From NCBI RefSeq assembly GCF_963678635.1, contig NC_087063.1:56385504-56449503 (forward strand): 64,000 nt of DNA, written 5' to 3'. Positions 11,534 to 22,479 of the stretch are shown here, one piece after another. The stretch comes from Symsagittifera roscoffensis (lineage: Eukaryota; Xenacoelomorpha; Acoela; Convolutidae). Position numbers and translations under genes: made by a program. The notes under the pieces are model-generated. The model did not search any database. It was given only the letters and a program-made list of their open reading frames with translations, and was not told the origin of the DNA. The first letter of the stretch is position 1; the number at the start of each line of letters is the position of its first letter.

Positions 11534-12059
11534 ATGTCATTTAAAAATCTAGGAAACAAACAAACAATCGTTTTACACAACTGTCAAATAGATAACAAAA
11601 ACGACCTTGTAATCACACCTCATACACAAACAGTTGGATACATCCGAACAAAACGACAAACATTAAAGAGAAAAATAATAACTAAACAAAGACAGATAAC
11701 ACGAAAAAGATTTTCAAATATATCTAATAGTTGGATATATTAGAACAAAACGACAAACACTAAAAAGGAAAATCATAAACAAACAAAGACAAATAACACG
11801 AAAAAGAATTTCCAAAAATAGAAACGCATTTTCAGAATCAGAAGCCAGCAATTTAGACGAACTTTATAAATTAAAAGAATCTATAGATAAAAATTGCCCC
11901 ATTCACGATCAATTATATTTTTCCGACTCAGAAACAACTTCAAATTCATCAAAAAGAGGAAAAAGAAGAATAAAAAAGCAAAAAAGCAATATAAACACAA
12001 ACCAGTACATTTATATAATTGAAATCAACCAATTAGACATATCGATAATTACCTATTAA
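11534..12059 (+). pseudogene. Small basic ORF upstream of gag, split by a 97-bp duplication
   Basis: A frame opens with ATG at 11534 and reads into TVGYIRTKRQTLKRK. A 97-bp tandem duplication (starts at about 11634 and 11731) repeats this section. Because 97 is not a multiple of three, the first frame stops at 11743, while the second copy continues in another frame to TAA at 12057-12059. The downstream part contains an acidic/Ser stretch, a second Lys/Arg cluster (KRGKRRIKKQK) and an Asn/Ile-rich end. Without the duplication it would be a protein of roughly 140 residues. I do not recognise the family. Its position before gag and its basic clusters suggest a nucleic-acid-binding or nuclear protein, which is inference. 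Confidence 0.45.
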
Positions 12060-12077
12060 CAGTCATTAAACGAAAAA

Positions 12078-13296
12078 ATGAGCCAAACACACACTCCAAG
12101 TGAAGATAGTCCAGATGATGACGATATCTACCCATTCCTCGTAGATGCACCCAATGATAGAGGGCAGCATATATTTTGCAAGAATTTACTCCTAAATTTA
12201 TTTGAACCCGGAATCAGCCCATGTAAAGCAGAGTTCCCAGATGTAAAGATCAAAAGACAAATTATTGATCACTATCTGAAAGATATATGTAATTTGACAC
12301 AACAATACGGAATCTACACCATAGAATTCAGCTCACCAAACCCGAATCGCCGCAAATATGTAATTCAAACAGACGACCTTGATTTAGAATTTTCAAAAGT
12401 ATTCTCAGAATATATAAAAAGCATACAATATCATAACTCACAAAGAGCAAACTCCATTTTTACTAATGAAGTTTTTGCCATAATATATAGTTATATCTCA
12501 ATATTAGAAAACGAAATCCCAATCCCAAGTGTCTCACCGACAGAGACATCTAAACATATAAGGGTACGACATGAAATCACACTATTTTCAACTTTCCTAC
12601 ATATAATTAAAGAAAATTTCACTAAAGATGAAGTTTCACAACATACAAAACATGATTGACAAAAAAATTTTGGCATGGTTTATAATAGATTATTTCACAC
12701 ATAATATAGATTTAATTTCACAAGCAAGAAAAAATTTCAGACCTCAAAATTCAAACGATGATACCGCCATCACAGAACAGTCAGACTACGTTTGGGACCC
12801 CGAATGGTCTCATTATGCATTTATAAATATCCCACAATCAATTGCAAGTCAAGCAATAAGTACAATATCTTATACAAGAGATTATGTAAGAGTAGTACCA
12901 TTAACCATTGATGCAACACCATTAAACTACAATACATTTCTACCTGATACGCAAAATAACAGCTTAAACTCGACCGTCATACACAATGAAAACCTTAATG
13001 GAACTAGGAATCTCACTCAACAAGATATTCAGACACCATCACACTTCATAAATGAAGAAAATGTCCAAACAACAACAACTACACAACAAAGTATTTCACC
13101 AATACGTCCAAATTTAACAACACCAAGAAATACAAACACTTCACTAGCACAGGTAACCTTACAATCAACCGTTAAACCTTCGGTTGCTCCAAAATATTCA
13201 CAAATGGATTATCAAACATATAGACCCATGACATTACTTACCGTCAAAAACACGCAGAACGTTCACAAGAAACAATTTTGCGGAACACAATTATAA
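12078..13296 (+). pseudogene. Gag N-terminal region (two overlapping frames)
   Basis: ATG at 12078 starts a 193-codon frame, with an acidic start (EDSPDDDDIYPF) and predicted helical segments. It ends at 12659. A second frame already open through 12628 carries on for about 220 codons to 13296 with a Thr/Gln/Asn-rich tail. The main gag frame is open upstream of its first ATG back to about 13271 with a similar Asn-rich composition. The simplest reading is one gag N-terminus broken by frameshifts near 12640-12660 and 13260, leading straight into the capsid region. I do not recognise a matrix domain. A separate pre-gag gene is the alternative. Confidence 0.5.
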
Positions 13297-14986
13297 TTAC
13301 ACACATTCATCAAAAACAAACTATCCCCCCCGAAAAAATAATAATAATCAGATAAGATCTCGATATTGGGATAGTCCAATGGCAACAACCAACTCAGTAA
13401 ACTTTCAAACTAATTCACATCCTCCACAGGATCGTAGTGAAAACTACCCATTCTTTCAACAGAATAAAAATAAAAAACAAGCACCTCATCAAACGGATTA
13501 CCTATCCTCTGATGATGCTGATGATGACTATTTACAACCAGATATATTTGCACCATATACTCAAGAATATCGTGGACAAGGAGTGCAGAAACCATATACA
13601 TATCATAGAATTTTTTCTCCACCTCAAATAGATACACAAAATCAACAACCAATACAAATGCAAAACCCAAATAATACACAATCTTTTCAACCAATTCAGC
13701 CACAAAACCCAATGATTACACACTCGTATCAACCAACACAAATGCAAAATGAAATACCACTTCCATATTACCTTCAACAACACGAAATAACAAAAAATCA
13801 ACTTTCGAATTTTTCACAAATGCCAAATGCAGCAGAATCATTACAAATGACAATGAATCCATACCTTATGGGTGGATCATCAATAACATCAAACAAACCA
13901 TTAATGGTATTCACAGGAACAGACCCTGAATATTCTGTAGAAGATTATTTAAATGCAGTAACAGCTAATTTAATTTTTAATATAGGACCTGAACCAATTA
14001 ATACGCCACTACATCAAAACTGGATACATCGACGCACAGCGTTGATACAGACAACCATAGACGGCGCAGCCCAAAAATGGTTTTCAGTATTGCCTATAGA
14101 AATAAAATCAAATTGGAAAAGATTTACACAAGAATTTTCAAAAATGTTTGACTCCGAGAGAAACAAACAACAACAAAGAGTTTTATGTAATGAAATTCGC
14201 AGATTACCAAATGAAACCATCAAACAATTAGCAGTACGTATCGAAACACTAGTTCGAAAAGCATATTCATTAAATACACACGACTATAAAAACACAAAAA
14301 TGACAGAAATCTTAATGATGACCTTAACACCTCAATTAAGGAAAATAGCAATAAAAAAGAGAGCATCCCATCCCTCCTCAATTCGAGAGCCCGATTTAGA
14401 TTTTCGAAAACTAGTAGACAAACTAGAGCAAGCGGAAATCACAATGAAACTTGAAGAAACAGAAAATCTGAAATTACAATATGTTAACCGAATTGAAACA
14501 AATACCACAAATATCAATAATATACAGGAATCAGATACAGACCTCGTTGAAAAAATCACCGAAATACTCAATATTTATGAAAAACACCCAAACTTTAAAG
14601 GCAAACCATCTTTCAAAAAATGGTGTAATTATTGCCGACGATACGGACATAGTATTTCTGAATGTAGACAAAAACAACAGGACAATCAAAACAAACCTCA
14701 AAAATATAAAGAACCAAATAAATCATTCTATCATTACATGAAAAAAGATCAAAATCTACCGAAAAAAAATGTATACAGCAACAACAGTTCAGGAAAACCA
14801 CTTCCGAACAATACCAATTACACGAGAACTCAATCACCATATAACTCAAGTTATAGAGGAAGATCACCAGAACGAAGAAATACACAAAATTCGTCACAAA
14901 ATCATTATAATAGACCAAATAGTCGAAATAACTACTCCAGATCAAATTCGAATACAAAACAATTTGTTTCTAGATCTAATTCCTGA
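13272..14986 (+). CDS. gag: Gag: capsid region and CCHC zinc knuckle
   Basis: The 535-codon frame from ATG 13379 begins with a Gln/Pro/Asn-rich region (residues 1-165). A capsid-type helical region follows at about 175-370, with the Ty3/gypsy gag pattern of a hydrophobic F-x-G-x-D start, W at the middle (AQKWFSVLP) and F-x-x-x-F (FTQEFSKMF). A CX2CX4HX4C nucleocapsid knuckle has C416, C419, H424 and C429. The C-terminal tail is rich in Asn, Ser, Arg and Tyr, as RNA-binding tails are. Gag builds the particle and packages RNA. The frame is open upstream of 13379, so the ATG there is probably internal. It ends at TGA 14984-14986, but the same composition continues in the same frame beyond the stop. 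Confidence 0.85.
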
Positions 14987-15691
14987 TCAAGGAATAATTA
15001 CTATCCAAACAATCAATCACGAAACTCATCATACAATAGAAATAGAAACTACTCCAATAATCGAAATAGAAGTTATTCAAACAACCGAAACCAGAATTAC
15101 CCGAACAATCGATCAAGGAATAACTCATATAATAGATCAAACTATAACAGACCAAACAATAATTATCAAAACAGATCACGAAATAATTCACAAAATCAAC
15201 ATTCAAGTTATAATAACCGTTATAGAAATTATTCCCAATCACCACACAGGAATAATAACCAATATAATAATTCTAACAATCGCCACAGAAGTAGTACACC
15301 TAAACATCAAAGACATATTAATCAAGTACAATCAAATCCAGAAACAACATCAGACCCCCCAGGTATTGATGACACAGGAAATAACGAACTACAACTAAAT
15401 CAAATAAACTGTGAATCATCAGATTCAGAAAGTGATACAGAAAACACTATCTCCATAAATATGATAGCAGTCGAAAATGACTACGAACCTATTATATATG
15501 AACAACCTTTTTCATCACATATATATGAAAATCAATTAGAACTCCTTCACAATTATTATATTGAACCCATCCATTCTACACAAACGGCACAAGAAACTAA
15601 AGAAATCAACACTACAAATCAATCCAATGAAAATAATAAAACAAAATGCTTGAATACAAATCACATATATCAAAATATACAAAAAGAATAA
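14987..15691 (+). pseudogene. Gag tail / Gag-Pol linker continuing after an in-frame TGA
   Basis: Directly after the TGA at 14984-14986, in the same frame, the sequence continues as an Asn/Arg/Ser/Tyr-rich tract (NNRSRNN, SYNRSNYNR and similar) for about 100 codons. It then becomes an acidic Ser/Glu/Asp region (CESSDSESD) and reaches TAA at 15689-15691. The frame is uninterrupted apart from these stops and joins the protease. Either the stops are lesions in an original gag-pol fusion or one of them is a programmed readthrough stop. The low-complexity tail would suit RNA binding. Confidence 0.55.
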
Positions 15692-16852
15692 CCCAAAGAA
15701 AAACTTTGGACAATACCATTTCTTTTAGAAAGTCCAAGAAACAAAGAATTTCAACCACCAGATCTTGAAATTGATTTTTTAATTGATTCAGGAGCAGAAA
15801 AAAACATAATAAACATTCCCACATGGAATGAGATAAAAACATTACACCCAAAACTAACGCCTCTTGAAACCTCCAGTAAACTAGCAACAGCACAAGGATC
15901 AACATTGGTAAACTATGGAAAAATTCAATTATTTCTTCTCCCCACAAGAACAATAGAGCAAAATAAAATTTTAAATAAACCATTTAAACAAATAGTTCAT
16001 ATCACTGATATTAAACACAATATTATTGGAATACCATTTATCTCTAAATATATACCAACAATCAACATTTTGAATAGTAAAATACTAATCAAAGATAAAT
16101 ACACAAAAACAAAAGACACATCCCTAACATTTTTTCAAAGATTAAATAAACAACCACCATTCTTTTCAAAATTTTATCCAATATATAATCAACAAAGAAA
16201 ACACCTGAAACCACTATCAGGAAACATATATAATTTTTCAATAAAACAAGTTCACCAATATGATAAAAAACAAAATAAACAACAACTCTATATGTCAGAT
16301 TTTGAATTCAAACCTATCCATAAGTTTTTCAAAATCACAATCTCATCCATAAAATATTTGAAAAACTCGAATTCAGATATTATTTCTCTACACGTATACA
16401 ACAATACACCCTATCAAGTAACATTACCTTTAGGACTTTTAGGCTATTGCGAAACCAACGCTACGATATCACCAATACACGAAAAAGCATACCGCGTAAA
16501 TAATATACTCCAATTATTAGATATTTGTCAATCCACAATTCTTAATGAAGAATTATCCATAAATAATATGATAAGTAATGGAAAAAGAAATACAGATTAT
16601 TTCACAAAAACCCCATATTTCAAACCTACATTCAACATAAATAACTATACAGAGAATCAACAGAAATTTTTAACAATGTTTAACTTCCAACATTCACAAA
16701 TAACACAAGACGAATTTGATAAATTAGCCAAACAGCTAATAAAATATTCATCAGTCTATGCAACATCCAAATTTGATGTTGGCAAAATCAGCTCATCACT
16801 ACATCTCCCATTAAAACCTGACGCAGTTTTCAAAAAACAAAGAGCAAGTTAA
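15692..16852 (+). CDS. pol: Pol: retropepsin-type aspartic protease and linker
   Basis: The frame is open from the stop at 15691. At about 15770-15800 it reads FLIDSGAEKNII, a retroviral aspartic protease active site (D-S/T-G-A). The second half of the fold follows with HNIIGIPFISKYIP, equivalent to the conserved I-L-G segment. This enzyme would cut the Gag-Pol polyprotein. A linker of about 220 residues follows with no recognised motif, containing SLHLPLKPDA just before the RT. It ends at TAA 16850-16852, which lies in the same frame as the RT that follows and splits the pol polyprotein. The ATG at 15905 is inside the protease and is not a real start. Confidence 0.75.
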   Translation, partial: PKEKLWTIPFLLESPRNKEFQPPDLEIDFLIDSGAEKNIINIPTWNEIKTLHPKLTPLETSSKLATAQGSTLVNYGKIQLFLLPTRTIEQNKILNKPFKQIVHITDIKHNIIGIPFISKYIPTINILNSKILIKDKYTKTKDTSLTFFQRLNKQPPFFSKFYPIYNQQRKHLKPLSGNIYNFSIKQVHQYDKKQNKQQLYMSDFEFKPIHKFFKITISSIKYLKNSNSDIISLHVYNNTPYQVTLPLGLLGYCETNATISPIHEKAYRVNNILQLLDICQSTILNEELSINNMISNGKRNTDYFTKTPYFKPTFNINNYTENQQKFLTMFNFQHSQITQDEFDKLAKQLIKYSSVYATSKFDVGKISSSLHLPLKPDAVFKKQRAS

Positions 16853-18034
16853 GTACCAATTCACTTACACGATAAAGTAAACAGATTACTTGATATTTTA
16901 GAACAATACAAAATTATCTCACCGGTAAACAAAGAAGAACAACCAAAAGGTAACACATTTATCAACCCTGTTATCATCCTAGCAAAAGGAGAATCATTAA
17001 AAATAGTTCTAGACGCTAGATACCTTAATTCACTAATAGACGAATCAAAATGCAATTGGCCTATTGAACCAATACAAGTTATTTTAACAAAAATAAACGG
17101 AAAATACTTTACAACCGCAGATATGAATAGTGCATATAATCAAATGCCACTAGATGAACAATCGCGACGCTTAACACAATTTGTTATTGGAAATCAGCAA
17201 TATGAATTCAACCGCCTATTCTATGGAATATCCATAGGACCAGCAGCATTTTCAGCTTTTATGAGCAAAATTTTTAGACCACTAATACTCAAGAAAAACG
17301 CAATCACCTATTTAGACGTTGTTTTTATGCAATCACAGACAAAAGAAGAAATGTTCAATGTTTTAGAACACTATCACAAAATACTTCAGAACGAGGTCGC
17401 CCCCGATAAAGCACACTTCTTTTTAACACGAGTTAAATTCTTAGGACACAATATAGAAAGAAAAACAATCACTCCATTAAAATCACGCATTGATGCTATT
17501 CAAAAGCTCCAACCACCAACAAACAAAAAGAAAATCCAAGAATTCCTTGATATGTTAAATTTTTTAAGCAAATATGTCCATAAAATGCAATTATACCTAA
17601 GACCATTCTATAATATACTTAGACAACAAAATAGTTTTGAATGGAACACAGAACATCAAGCACGATTTGAAGAAATTAAAAAACTCTTAACTGAACAAAT
17701 TTCGAATACAATTCCAGATCCATATCAACCATTCTATGCAATGTGCGATGCTTCAAATTTTGGCATCGGCGCAGCATTATTACAATCACACAATGGTACA
17801 AACAAAATGAACCTTATATCAGCAAATTCTCGACTATTCACTCAAGCAGAGCTACGACTCTCAACTCTGATGAGAGAATGTACAGCCATAATATATACAC
17901 TAACAGAATATGAATTTCTGATACTTGGATCAAAACATCCAACAGTTCTATTTACAGATCACAAACCAATCATCTTTCTCTTTACACAAAAATCCAATCC
18001 AATCCAAATCACCGAGTTTATAGGTTTCAACTAA
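16853..18034 (+). pseudogene. pol: Pol: reverse transcriptase and RNase H N-terminal part
   Basis: In the same frame as the protease, RT finger and palm motifs appear: KIVLDARYLN near 17000, TADMNSAYNQMPL (first catalytic Asp), RLFYGISIGPAAF, then YLDVVFMQ at about 17310 where Y-x-DD is expected. The second Asp is Val (GTT for GAT), which should abolish polymerisation. Downstream KFLGHNIE and FLDMLNFLSKYV are typical gypsy thumb and connection motifs. RNase H starts near 17740 with MCDASNFGIGAALLQ and reaches LFTDHKPI. The frame ends at 18034 because of a frameshift near 18020; the expected continuation lies in the next frame. Confidence 0.85.
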
Positions 18035-18039
18035 TTCTC

Positions 18040-18601
18040 ATGAAATTCCCAAACTTACATATAGTTTGGACAGCAGGAAAGAATCTTGCATTACCAGACA
18101 CTTTAAGTCGAAATACACCACCTGAATTACTTACACGTAAAACTACAGTTGAAATACCCAAAAATATAAAATTCTACCTTGCAGAAAACGAAACATCACC
18201 CCGACTAGAATGCAAATATGCAGTAAAAACTGACGTTGAACAATCACAGATAAACAATCTACAACACTTCCCACTTTATTTAGATTGCCAAAATAACCAC
18301 TACGAAGTTGATCTACTTGGAACATCAACTTTCAAACCAATTCCATACTCACAATGGATAAAAAAATAACACCCAACAAAAAAGAGTAAAACAACACCCG
18401 CATAAAAAAGACCTTTTTCCATTAATTGAAAAAGAAAATCTAACTGATAAAATAAATTTATCAGGACCACAAACAAACGATTCAAAATACACAATAAATC
18501 AAGTTTTTGACCTCCATGACCCACTTGATACAATTCCTTTATCTAAATTAGAAATTGAAAACATTTTTCTCCCCCCAACAAATAAAGTTATAATTAATAC
18601 T
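18040..18601 (+). pseudogene. pol: Pol: RNase H end and tether to integrase
   Basis: The frame containing MKFPNLHIVWTAGKNL and then LPDTLSRN is the conserved end of gypsy RNase H/connection domains (the A-D-x-L-S-R motif). It is one frame away from the preceding RNase H, so a single indel separates them. It stops at 18369 in an A-rich run, where another indel is likely. The 230 bases to the integrase are open in other frames with a similar composition and no recognised domain. Confidence 0.7.
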
Positions 18602-19345
18602 TTGAAACAATATCAAAATCTTGACCCAGTAATTAGACAACTAAAATCATGGCACAAATATAAAACTAAACCCGTCAAGGCAGATACAACTGTTTTAGGA
18701 AATAAAACACTCCTCCGATATTTTCGAAAATTTAATAATACAACAATTAAAGAAAACACAGACCTTCTAGAATACCAATTAAATGAATCTACAGTTCCCT
18801 GTCTCCCTCTAAGTATGATTCTTATAGCTTTTAATATTTCACATACACAAAACATTAAAGGACACTCTGGATCAGAGAAAACATATTCAAATTTCATACA
18901 AAACTTTTATTTTCCAAATGCACCAATTTGGATAAAAGTACTATGCAATGATTGTATAGTATGTCAGCTAAATAAACCTTATCCAAATCAAAAACAAATA
19001 GCACAAAAACAAGATTTTAAAGGACAAAGTTTGTACTTTAACCACCGTATTTCATTTGATACAAAAGGACCAATTTCACCCTCATCCGAAGGAAACTCCT
19101 ACATTATGGTAATTGTTGACGCGTTTACACATTATGTAGCACTTAACCCAGTACCACATTGTAACGCTTATTACGCTTACACAACACTCTATGAACACTG
19201 GATAGCCAAATTCGGACTACCAGAAATTTTAGTTACAGACAACGGTACAGAATTCATAAATAATGAAATCATCACACTAGTCATTTATATAACATCAAAC
19301 ACAAACCACGTACATCTCACGCACCTTGGACAAACGGCTTAGTCG
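18602..19345 (+). pseudogene. pol: Pol: integrase zinc and catalytic domains
   Basis: This region has the HHCC zinc module (SHTQNIKGHSG with two His, then CNDCIVCQ). The retroviral integrase core follows: first Asp in ISFDTKGP, VIVDAFTHY, and second Asp in VTDNGTEF at about 19240. A frameshift near 19270-19290 sends this frame to a false stop at 19342. The adjacent frame carries HAPWTNGLVEG with the third catalytic residue (Glu) and runs on from 19351. The spacing fits DD35E. The enzyme joins cDNA ends to host DNA; this copy is disrupted. Confidence 0.85.
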
Positions 19346-19350
19346 AAGGT

Positions 19351-20290
19351 ATGAACCGTTCACTACAAGAATATCTTAGATGTATCATCAATGGAAATGA
19401 TACAAGATACACCGAATGGTCAGCAGATGTAAAACTATTTCCCTTAGCATATATTTCACAAATCACGACAACTCTAGGAATGTCACCATATGAAATGGTT
19501 TTATTTCAAAAGCCACGCAAACCAATTATGTTTACAGTAAACTCTCATAAAAATGCACAAAGTTATTGTCAACCGAATAAAGACTCAATTTGTTATAACT
19601 TACCTTTAAATACACACGATGAAGATCATTTTCATCACCCACAAATTCTTAAATTAGCCTCCGTTACACACACCGAATGGATAAAAAACACAATGAAATT
19701 TACCAAAAAGTAACAAAAAAGTTGTTACAAAGACAAAACATTAATGAACAAATAAATTCACGCTTTACACCAGCCTCCGATTTAAAAATTGGAACATTTG
19801 TTTTAATACCCAATTTTAACACTCAAAAAGGAATCTCTAAAAATTACAACCCCTTCGTAAAGGACCATACCAAATAATTGCCAAACCCACTGATGTCACA
19901 TATAAAATCACCGACTCAGACAAAAAAGAAATTGTTCAACATCGAAACAACCTATTACCTTATTACCCAAAAGAATACGCACTACGCGAACTAACTCAAT
20001 TATATTCGTTCACAGGTTTAAAACTTATTCAAAATAACCCACATACGGAGAATAAAACAAAGGAACAACATGACATTCATCTCGAGAACCAAAATAAAAA
20101 ATCAACTATAACGAAAAACAATACAAAAAAGCTAGATCAAAATATACCTCAAAAAGAAAGAAAAAATAGAAAATTGACAAAAAAAATAATACCCCAAGAA
20201 CAAATCGACAAATCAGAACATAGAGAGTCATCACGACTTAGAAATCAACCACGTAAAAACTATAATAAAAACATTCATTCCACAATCTAA
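19351..20290 (+). pseudogene. pol: Pol: integrase C-terminal part with GPY/F-type module and tail
   Basis: Three frames in succession carry it. One runs to 19713 (helical region after the core, with LGMSPYEMVLF). One covers 19677-19877 (RFTPASDLKIGTFVLI). One runs from about 19853 to TAA 20288-20290 and holds the RKGPYQII module typical of Ty3/gypsy integrases, followed by RNNLLPYYPKEY and a Lys/Arg-rich tail with SSRLRNQPRKNY. Two more indels (near 19700 and 19850) are therefore present. No chromodomain is visible. The last part, from 19971, is the beginning of the 3.26-kb tandem duplication. Confidence 0.8.
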
Positions 20291-20921
20291 AATATTAAAG
20301 AAAGTCGAATTTCAAAAACAGCTTTAGTTTTATATTTAATAATTTTTGCACCTCTGAAATATTTTGAACTTTCATTTTTCAAAATAACATGCTGACAAAC
20401 AAGCAACGATTCTAGTTCAAAATTAGCCAATAGGATTCATCCAATCCGTCACCTTCTCTAACTCTAACACAAACCAACTAGACGAACGATATTAAACTCC
20501 AGGCATATCTATAACTATAACTTTGCGACCTCCAGGTCAAAAAATAAGCAAACCACTCCAACTTGACAACTAAAATAAATATCACCATAATATCATAACC
20601 CTCCCTTATCTAATAACCCAAAGATCAACAATATTTCCCCAACTCCGATCTCAAATACCCCCCAAACAAATATGTTAAATTAGCCTAAAGTAAAAGAACG
20701 ACCATTTTAATTAGCCTAAAGTATAAAAATCTCAAAAAAACCCCAGATCACTTGACAAATAAAAACAAAGACAAAGAAGACCTCCCGATCACCATAAAAT
20801 TCGCCCCCAACAATTTTTCACAAAACTCAACCCACTTGTAAAAAAACCAATAAATAATTCGACCACACTTGAAAATTGCCTCAAACAACAAAAAATATTC
20901 GATCGAGAAGCCAATTCTTAA
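20291..20921 (+). other. Non-coding spacer between pol and the membrane ORFs (copy 1)
   Basis: No supported frame is found. A word TTAGCCTAAAGTA occurs twice (about 20681 and 20719). The copy-2 equivalent is about 23562-24191. The spacer length fits a region with splice or initiation signals for the downstream genes, but none is clear. Confidence 0.45.
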
Positions 20922-21152
20922 ATGCTCTTCTCTCGACCAGTCAACATAATTCTTAACATTCTCATAAACTTTTTAACGATATTTAAACTTTTAATCATAT
21001 TTCTTTTTGATACCTTTGAATCTTTTGTAATAATCTTAATCATTTTTTGCAATATTTTTTTAATTTTCTATTCCATATTTGAACTATACCTCCAGCTTTC
21101 GAAAGCTATTGACTATATCTACAGGTACGATTCACAAAACTTATCTAAATGA
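20922..21152 (+). CDS. Small hydrophobic membrane protein, 76 aa (copy 1)
   Basis: The ORF starts MLFSRPVNIILNIL. It is almost wholly hydrophobic for the first 60 residues (Ile, Leu, Phe), enough for two membrane spans, and ends in a polar tail SYDSQNLSK-like with Tyr and Asp. Its stop overlaps the next ORF's start as ATGA at 21149-21152. A near-identical intact copy sits at 24192-24422, so both copies have stayed open. I recognise no family. By position between pol and env it is an accessory gene; a viroporin-like or particle-membrane role would be speculation. Confidence 0.5.
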   Translation: MLFSRPVNIILNILINFLTIFKLLIIFLFDTFESFVIILIIFCNIFLIFYSIFELYLQLSKAIDYIYRYDSQNLSK

Positions 21153-21337
21153 TACGAACCATTTTTAGTAGAACAGATATTTTTTTACTATTTGTAATTT
21201 TTATAACATTTCTATCAACCCTCATCTTGACAATATGCAAATGTATAAAGAAAGCAATCATCACATTCGCCCTAGCAACAATCCTCCTAATTCTTTTTCT
21301 AGAAGAATACTATAATAAACATAAATTTTTCCACTAA
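21149..21337 (+). CDS. Small membrane protein, 62 aa (copy 1)
   Basis: The start codon overlaps the stop of the preceding ORF (ATGA). It has one strongly hydrophobic span (FLLFVIFITFLSTLILTI) followed by CKCIKKA, a second hydrophobic stretch (ALATILLILFL) and a charged end EEYYNKHKFFH. The Cys-x-Cys-Ile-x-Lys-Lys motif after the first span could be a palmitoylation or cytoplasmic edge site. The copy at 24419-24607 is intact and differs at about two residues. Family unknown. The overlap suggests the two membrane proteins are translated together. Confidence 0.5.
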   Translation: MIRTIFSRTDIFLLFVIFITFLSTLILTICKCIKKAIITFALATILLILFLEEYYNKHKFFH

Positions 21338-22479
21338 AAGAATAAATAAAAAACCATCAAAAATTGCTAACCAACAATCACTCAGTCAGTCTTCACCGAC
21401 ATCATCCCAAGATAACCCAACACCATCTTCAACTACCCAAAACCCCTCAAACATCCACACGAATTTCCTTTCAAGATAACCCATATACCTTTGAAGAACG
21501 ACACGCTCGCTTATCTGAACCACTTGAACCAGTTCAACGACAAGCACCTCTAAGCGAACCAACATATAACTTATACCCAACACTACCACAAGAATTAAGT
21601 AGAATACAAAATCCTAGTCAAAACCAAAACACAGTCGAAATAAATAGACAAATTATTTATCCTCGACGAAACAAAAATTTTCAAACTCCCCGAGTTCATT
21701 TTGATATACCTCAATCCCCATCACAAAGTACTCCAGAAAACCCCATTGGTATATTACCAGAAACCCCTACGCTTCTTTCACAACGTAGCACCTCAAGCCT
21801 ACCCTCAGATTACTTAGGTTCAACACCAACATCTGAACAAATTCGTGAAAACCCCTTTAACCCCACAAACCAAACATCACGACTACCATATTGGACAACA
21901 CATTCATTCACACAAGGTGAACCAAATTTAATCAATGATCCAATAGATATTTCTACGGATACAACAACATCCTCATCACTACCAGAAACATTATCACTAC
22001 CATCAACACCATCAATAAGCCAGATTTCACCACCGCCTTTTAAACTAAATTTCCCAAAAAAACTCGACGCTAGATATCGAGATCAATCATCAACAAATAT
22101 TCCTTTAAGACTAGACTGGAATACATTCACAGCACCTCCACCATTATTTGGACAACACCCAGAAAGTAACCGACTCCACAACTGGGCACTAAATAGACTA
22201 CAATATAGAGAAGACATTCACGAAGACATTCGTGATCATAACATCCAAATACTCCAACAAAATAGTCTACAATTAAAATTTGAAATCACGGTTAAATTAA
22301 ACAACATTACTCAACATCCCTATTCATTAAACCCACCAAATATAACAGCTCAATCCCTACCACCACCATTTATAACAACTGAAGTGATATACAAACACGA
22401 CAGATATACCAAAAAGACAATTGGTTACATCACATTTTATAACCCATACTCAGGATTGTCATACACATGTATATTCTAA
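21303..22479 (+). pseudogene. Ser/Pro/Gln-rich accessory ORF (copy 1, frameshifted)
   Basis: The long frame to 22479 reads into a low-complexity Pro/Ser/Gln/Asn region of about 240 residues. A more ordered C-terminal part of about 120 residues follows (starting near LDARYRDQSS, with PLRLDWNTF, DIRDHNIQIL, FEITVKLNNI and TEVIYKHD), which looks beta-rich. An extra T near 21447 shifts the N-terminal part relative to copy 2. No ATG opens the frame. The open region starts directly after TTCTTTTTCTAG at 21302, a good nematode 3' splice site. Its end overlaps the env start by 13 bases. Function unknown; it has disordered-plus-globular architecture. Confidence 0.45.

Noticed and set aside
13410..15245. 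Minus-strand frames rich in Tyr, Phe, Cys and Val opposite gag
   Set aside because: They are antisense shadows of the Asn/Gln/Ser-rich gag sequence.
14769..15398. 209-codon plus-strand frame rich in Ile and Thr overlapping gag
   Set aside because: It is a frame-shifted shadow of the Asn/Arg/Ser/Tyr tract; the gag frame has the knuckle and continues to the protease.
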